From positions 1 through 6,739 of the forward strand of contig JANPCI010000455.1 of the NCBI GenBank assembly GCA_031430875.1: a stretch of DNA of 6,739 nucleotides. Reading direction: 5' to 3'. The translations under genes and the position numbers were made by a program. The first letter of the stretch is position 1; every line of letters begins with the position of its first letter. Under the pieces are notes generated by a model. It searched no databases. It was not told the DNA's origin and worked only from the letters and a program-made list of their open reading frames with translations. Source of the stretch: Sva-07 sp031430875. Its GTDB lineage: Bacteria > Actinomycetota > Acidimicrobiia > Acidimicrobiales > Ilumatobacteraceae. This document shows, in pieces, positions 6,119 through 6,739 of this stretch.

Positions 6119-6258
6119 ACCGGTCAGCGGCGCACCTCCCCAGGGTTTGCGTGACAGTTCCATTGGCCCATCCCAACCGATCTGTCACGCAAACCGGGAT
6201 CTTGCCCGACCCCACCCGACACGATTGTTGGGCGCGACGTCGGCAAGAATCGGCCGCC
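6119..6258. promoter_or_regulatory. Intergenic gap upstream of the peroxidase gene
   Basis: 140 bases between the hydrolase stop and the peroxidase ATG. They hold a 14-bp perfect inverted repeat (6144-6195) and, close to the ATG, a weak -10-like AAGAAT (6245-6250) eight bases upstream. No convincing Shine-Dalgarno sequence precedes ATG 6259, so a leaderless or nearly leaderless message is possible. Confidence 0.35.
6144..6195. repeat. 14-bp perfect inverted repeat, candidate terminator or operator
   Basis: GGTTTGCGTGACAG at 6144-6157 is the exact reverse complement of CTGTCACGCAAACC at 6182-6195. The 24-base centre contains a minor TTGG/CCAA stem (6163-6166 with 6173-6176). As RNA it would form a stable hairpin 25 bases downstream of the hydrolase stop. 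No T-run follows on either strand, so it is not a classical intrinsic terminator, though U-poor terminators are known in high-GC bacteria. As DNA, the GTGACAG/CTGTCAC arms could bind a dimeric regulator of the peroxidase gene. Its role is not decided by sequence. Confidence 0.7.
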
Positions 6259-6738
6259 ATGACACTCAGTGATGCACCCATCCACACCCTCCAGGGCGAG
6301 CCGACCTCGCTCGCCTCGTTCGACGGACAGACCATCCTCGCCGTCAACGTCGCCTCGAAGTGCGGGCTGACACCCCAGTACACCGGCCTCGAGGAATTGC
6401 AGAAGACATACGGCCCCAAGGGGTTCACGGTCATCGGTTTCCCGTGCAACCAGTTCCTCGGCCAAGAGCCGGGCACCGCGGAGGAGATCGAGACGTTCTG
6501 CTCCACCACCTACGGCGTCACGTTCCCGATGATGGAGAAGATCGACGTCAACGGCGACGATCAACACCCCATCTATGCCGAACTCACGCCGGTCGCCGAC
6601 GCCGAGGGCCACACCGGCGACATCCGCTGGAACTTCGAGAAGTTCCTGATCACTCCCGACGGCGCCATCACCCGCTACTCCCCGATGACGACCCCCGACG
6701 ACCCCGCCCTGGTCGCCGCCATCGAAGCCAGCCTGTAG
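6259..6738 (+). CDS. Glutathione peroxidase family thiol peroxidase (Cys type)
   Basis: A 159-residue cytoplasmic peroxidase of normal family length that reduces hydrogen peroxide and organic hydroperoxides. The peroxidatic cysteine is Cys35 in NVASKCGLTPQY, and Gln69, Trp124 and Asn125 complete the catalytic tetrad (GQEPG and WNFEKFL). Cysteines 35, 63 and 81 occupy the same positions as Cys36, Cys64 and Cys82 of yeast Gpx3. Cys81 (FCSTTYGVTFP) is therefore the likely resolving cysteine, and thioredoxin rather than glutathione is the expected reductant. That inference suits actinobacteria, which commonly use mycothiol and thioredoxin. ATG 6259 gives the normal N-terminus; an upstream in-frame GTG at 6151 would translate the inverted repeat and add 36 residues unlike the family. 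In the closed 6598-bp unit the gene lies 124 bases upstream of the SARP regulator on the same strand. Confidence 0.95.
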   Translation: MTLSDAPIHTLQGEPTSLASFDGQTILAVNVASKCGLTPQYTGLEELQKTYGPKGFTVIGFPCNQFLGQEPGTAEEIETFCSTTYGVTFPMMEKIDVNGDDQHPIYAELTPVADAEGHTGDIRWNFEKFLITPDGAITRYSPMTTPDDPALVAAIEASL

Positions 6739-6739
6739 A
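6599..6739. repeat. Right copy of 141-bp terminal direct repeat
   Basis: Second copy of the end repeat, identical to bases 1-141. Joining the two copies lets the peroxidase gene run straight into the gap before the SARP regulator, giving a closed 6598-bp unit with no interrupted reading frame. See the left copy for interpretation. Confidence 0.95.

Noticed and set aside
5174..6163. Long minus-strand open frame of 329 codons antisense to the hydrolase
   Set aside because: It is a codon-bias shadow: the plus strand shows clear alpha/beta hydrolase motifs over the same bases, and the antisense protein has no recognisable domain or start signal.
6151..6258. Upstream GTG start for the peroxidase
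   Set aside because: The extension begins inside the inverted repeat, adds 36 residues not typical of the family, and lacks a ribosome site.

Overview
This is a GC-rich window with strong G/C preference at third codon positions. It carries a very large SARP-type (OmpR-like HTH + BTAD) regulator fused to an AAA/STAND ATPase, a Thr-rich secreted lipoprotein and several starts that look leaderless. Together these point to a high-GC actinobacterium. An Acidimicrobiia-like lineage (Ilumatobacter and relatives) is plausible, but that is inference from gene style and not a database result.

Topology: bases 1-141 are identical to bases 6599-6739, and the match runs exactly to both ends. The window therefore reads as a closed unit of 6598 bp (6739 minus 141). 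An exact 141-base end overlap is what a de Bruijn assembler working at k=141 prints for a circular path. The unit is therefore a real small circle, one unit of a head-to-tail tandem array, or an assembly loop. No replication, partition, mobilisation, integrase or transposase gene is visible, so tandem amplification or an excised chromosomal circle is at least as likely as a plasmid.

Layout, going round the unit: the 3' end of a glutathione peroxidase gene (1-140, complete at 6259-6738); a 124-base gap with a possible leaderless promoter; a 1105-residue SARP/BTAD-AAA-TPR regulator (265-3582, +); a convergent lipoprotein gene (3550-4332, -) overlapping its 3' end by 33 bp; a 247-base gap with a direct repeat at 11-bp pitch in front of the lipoprotein; a TetR-family repressor (4580-5125, -); a compact divergent promoter/operator (about 5132-5177); a 14-codon leader ORF (5199-5243) overlapping the start of an alpha/beta hydrolase (5240-6118, +); and a gap with a 14-bp perfect inverted repeat in front of the peroxidase gene.

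How the genes may work together: TetR and the hydrolase form a self-contained divergent detoxification-style module, with a 40-bp imperfect palindrome inside the shared promoter. The peroxidase would add defence against organic hydroperoxides. The SARP regulator has no biosynthetic cluster beside it. The only direct repeat of SARP-like geometry I found lies upstream of the adjacent lipoprotein, which makes that gene its best local candidate target. No known defence system, CRISPR array, RNA gene or insertion sequence was recognised.
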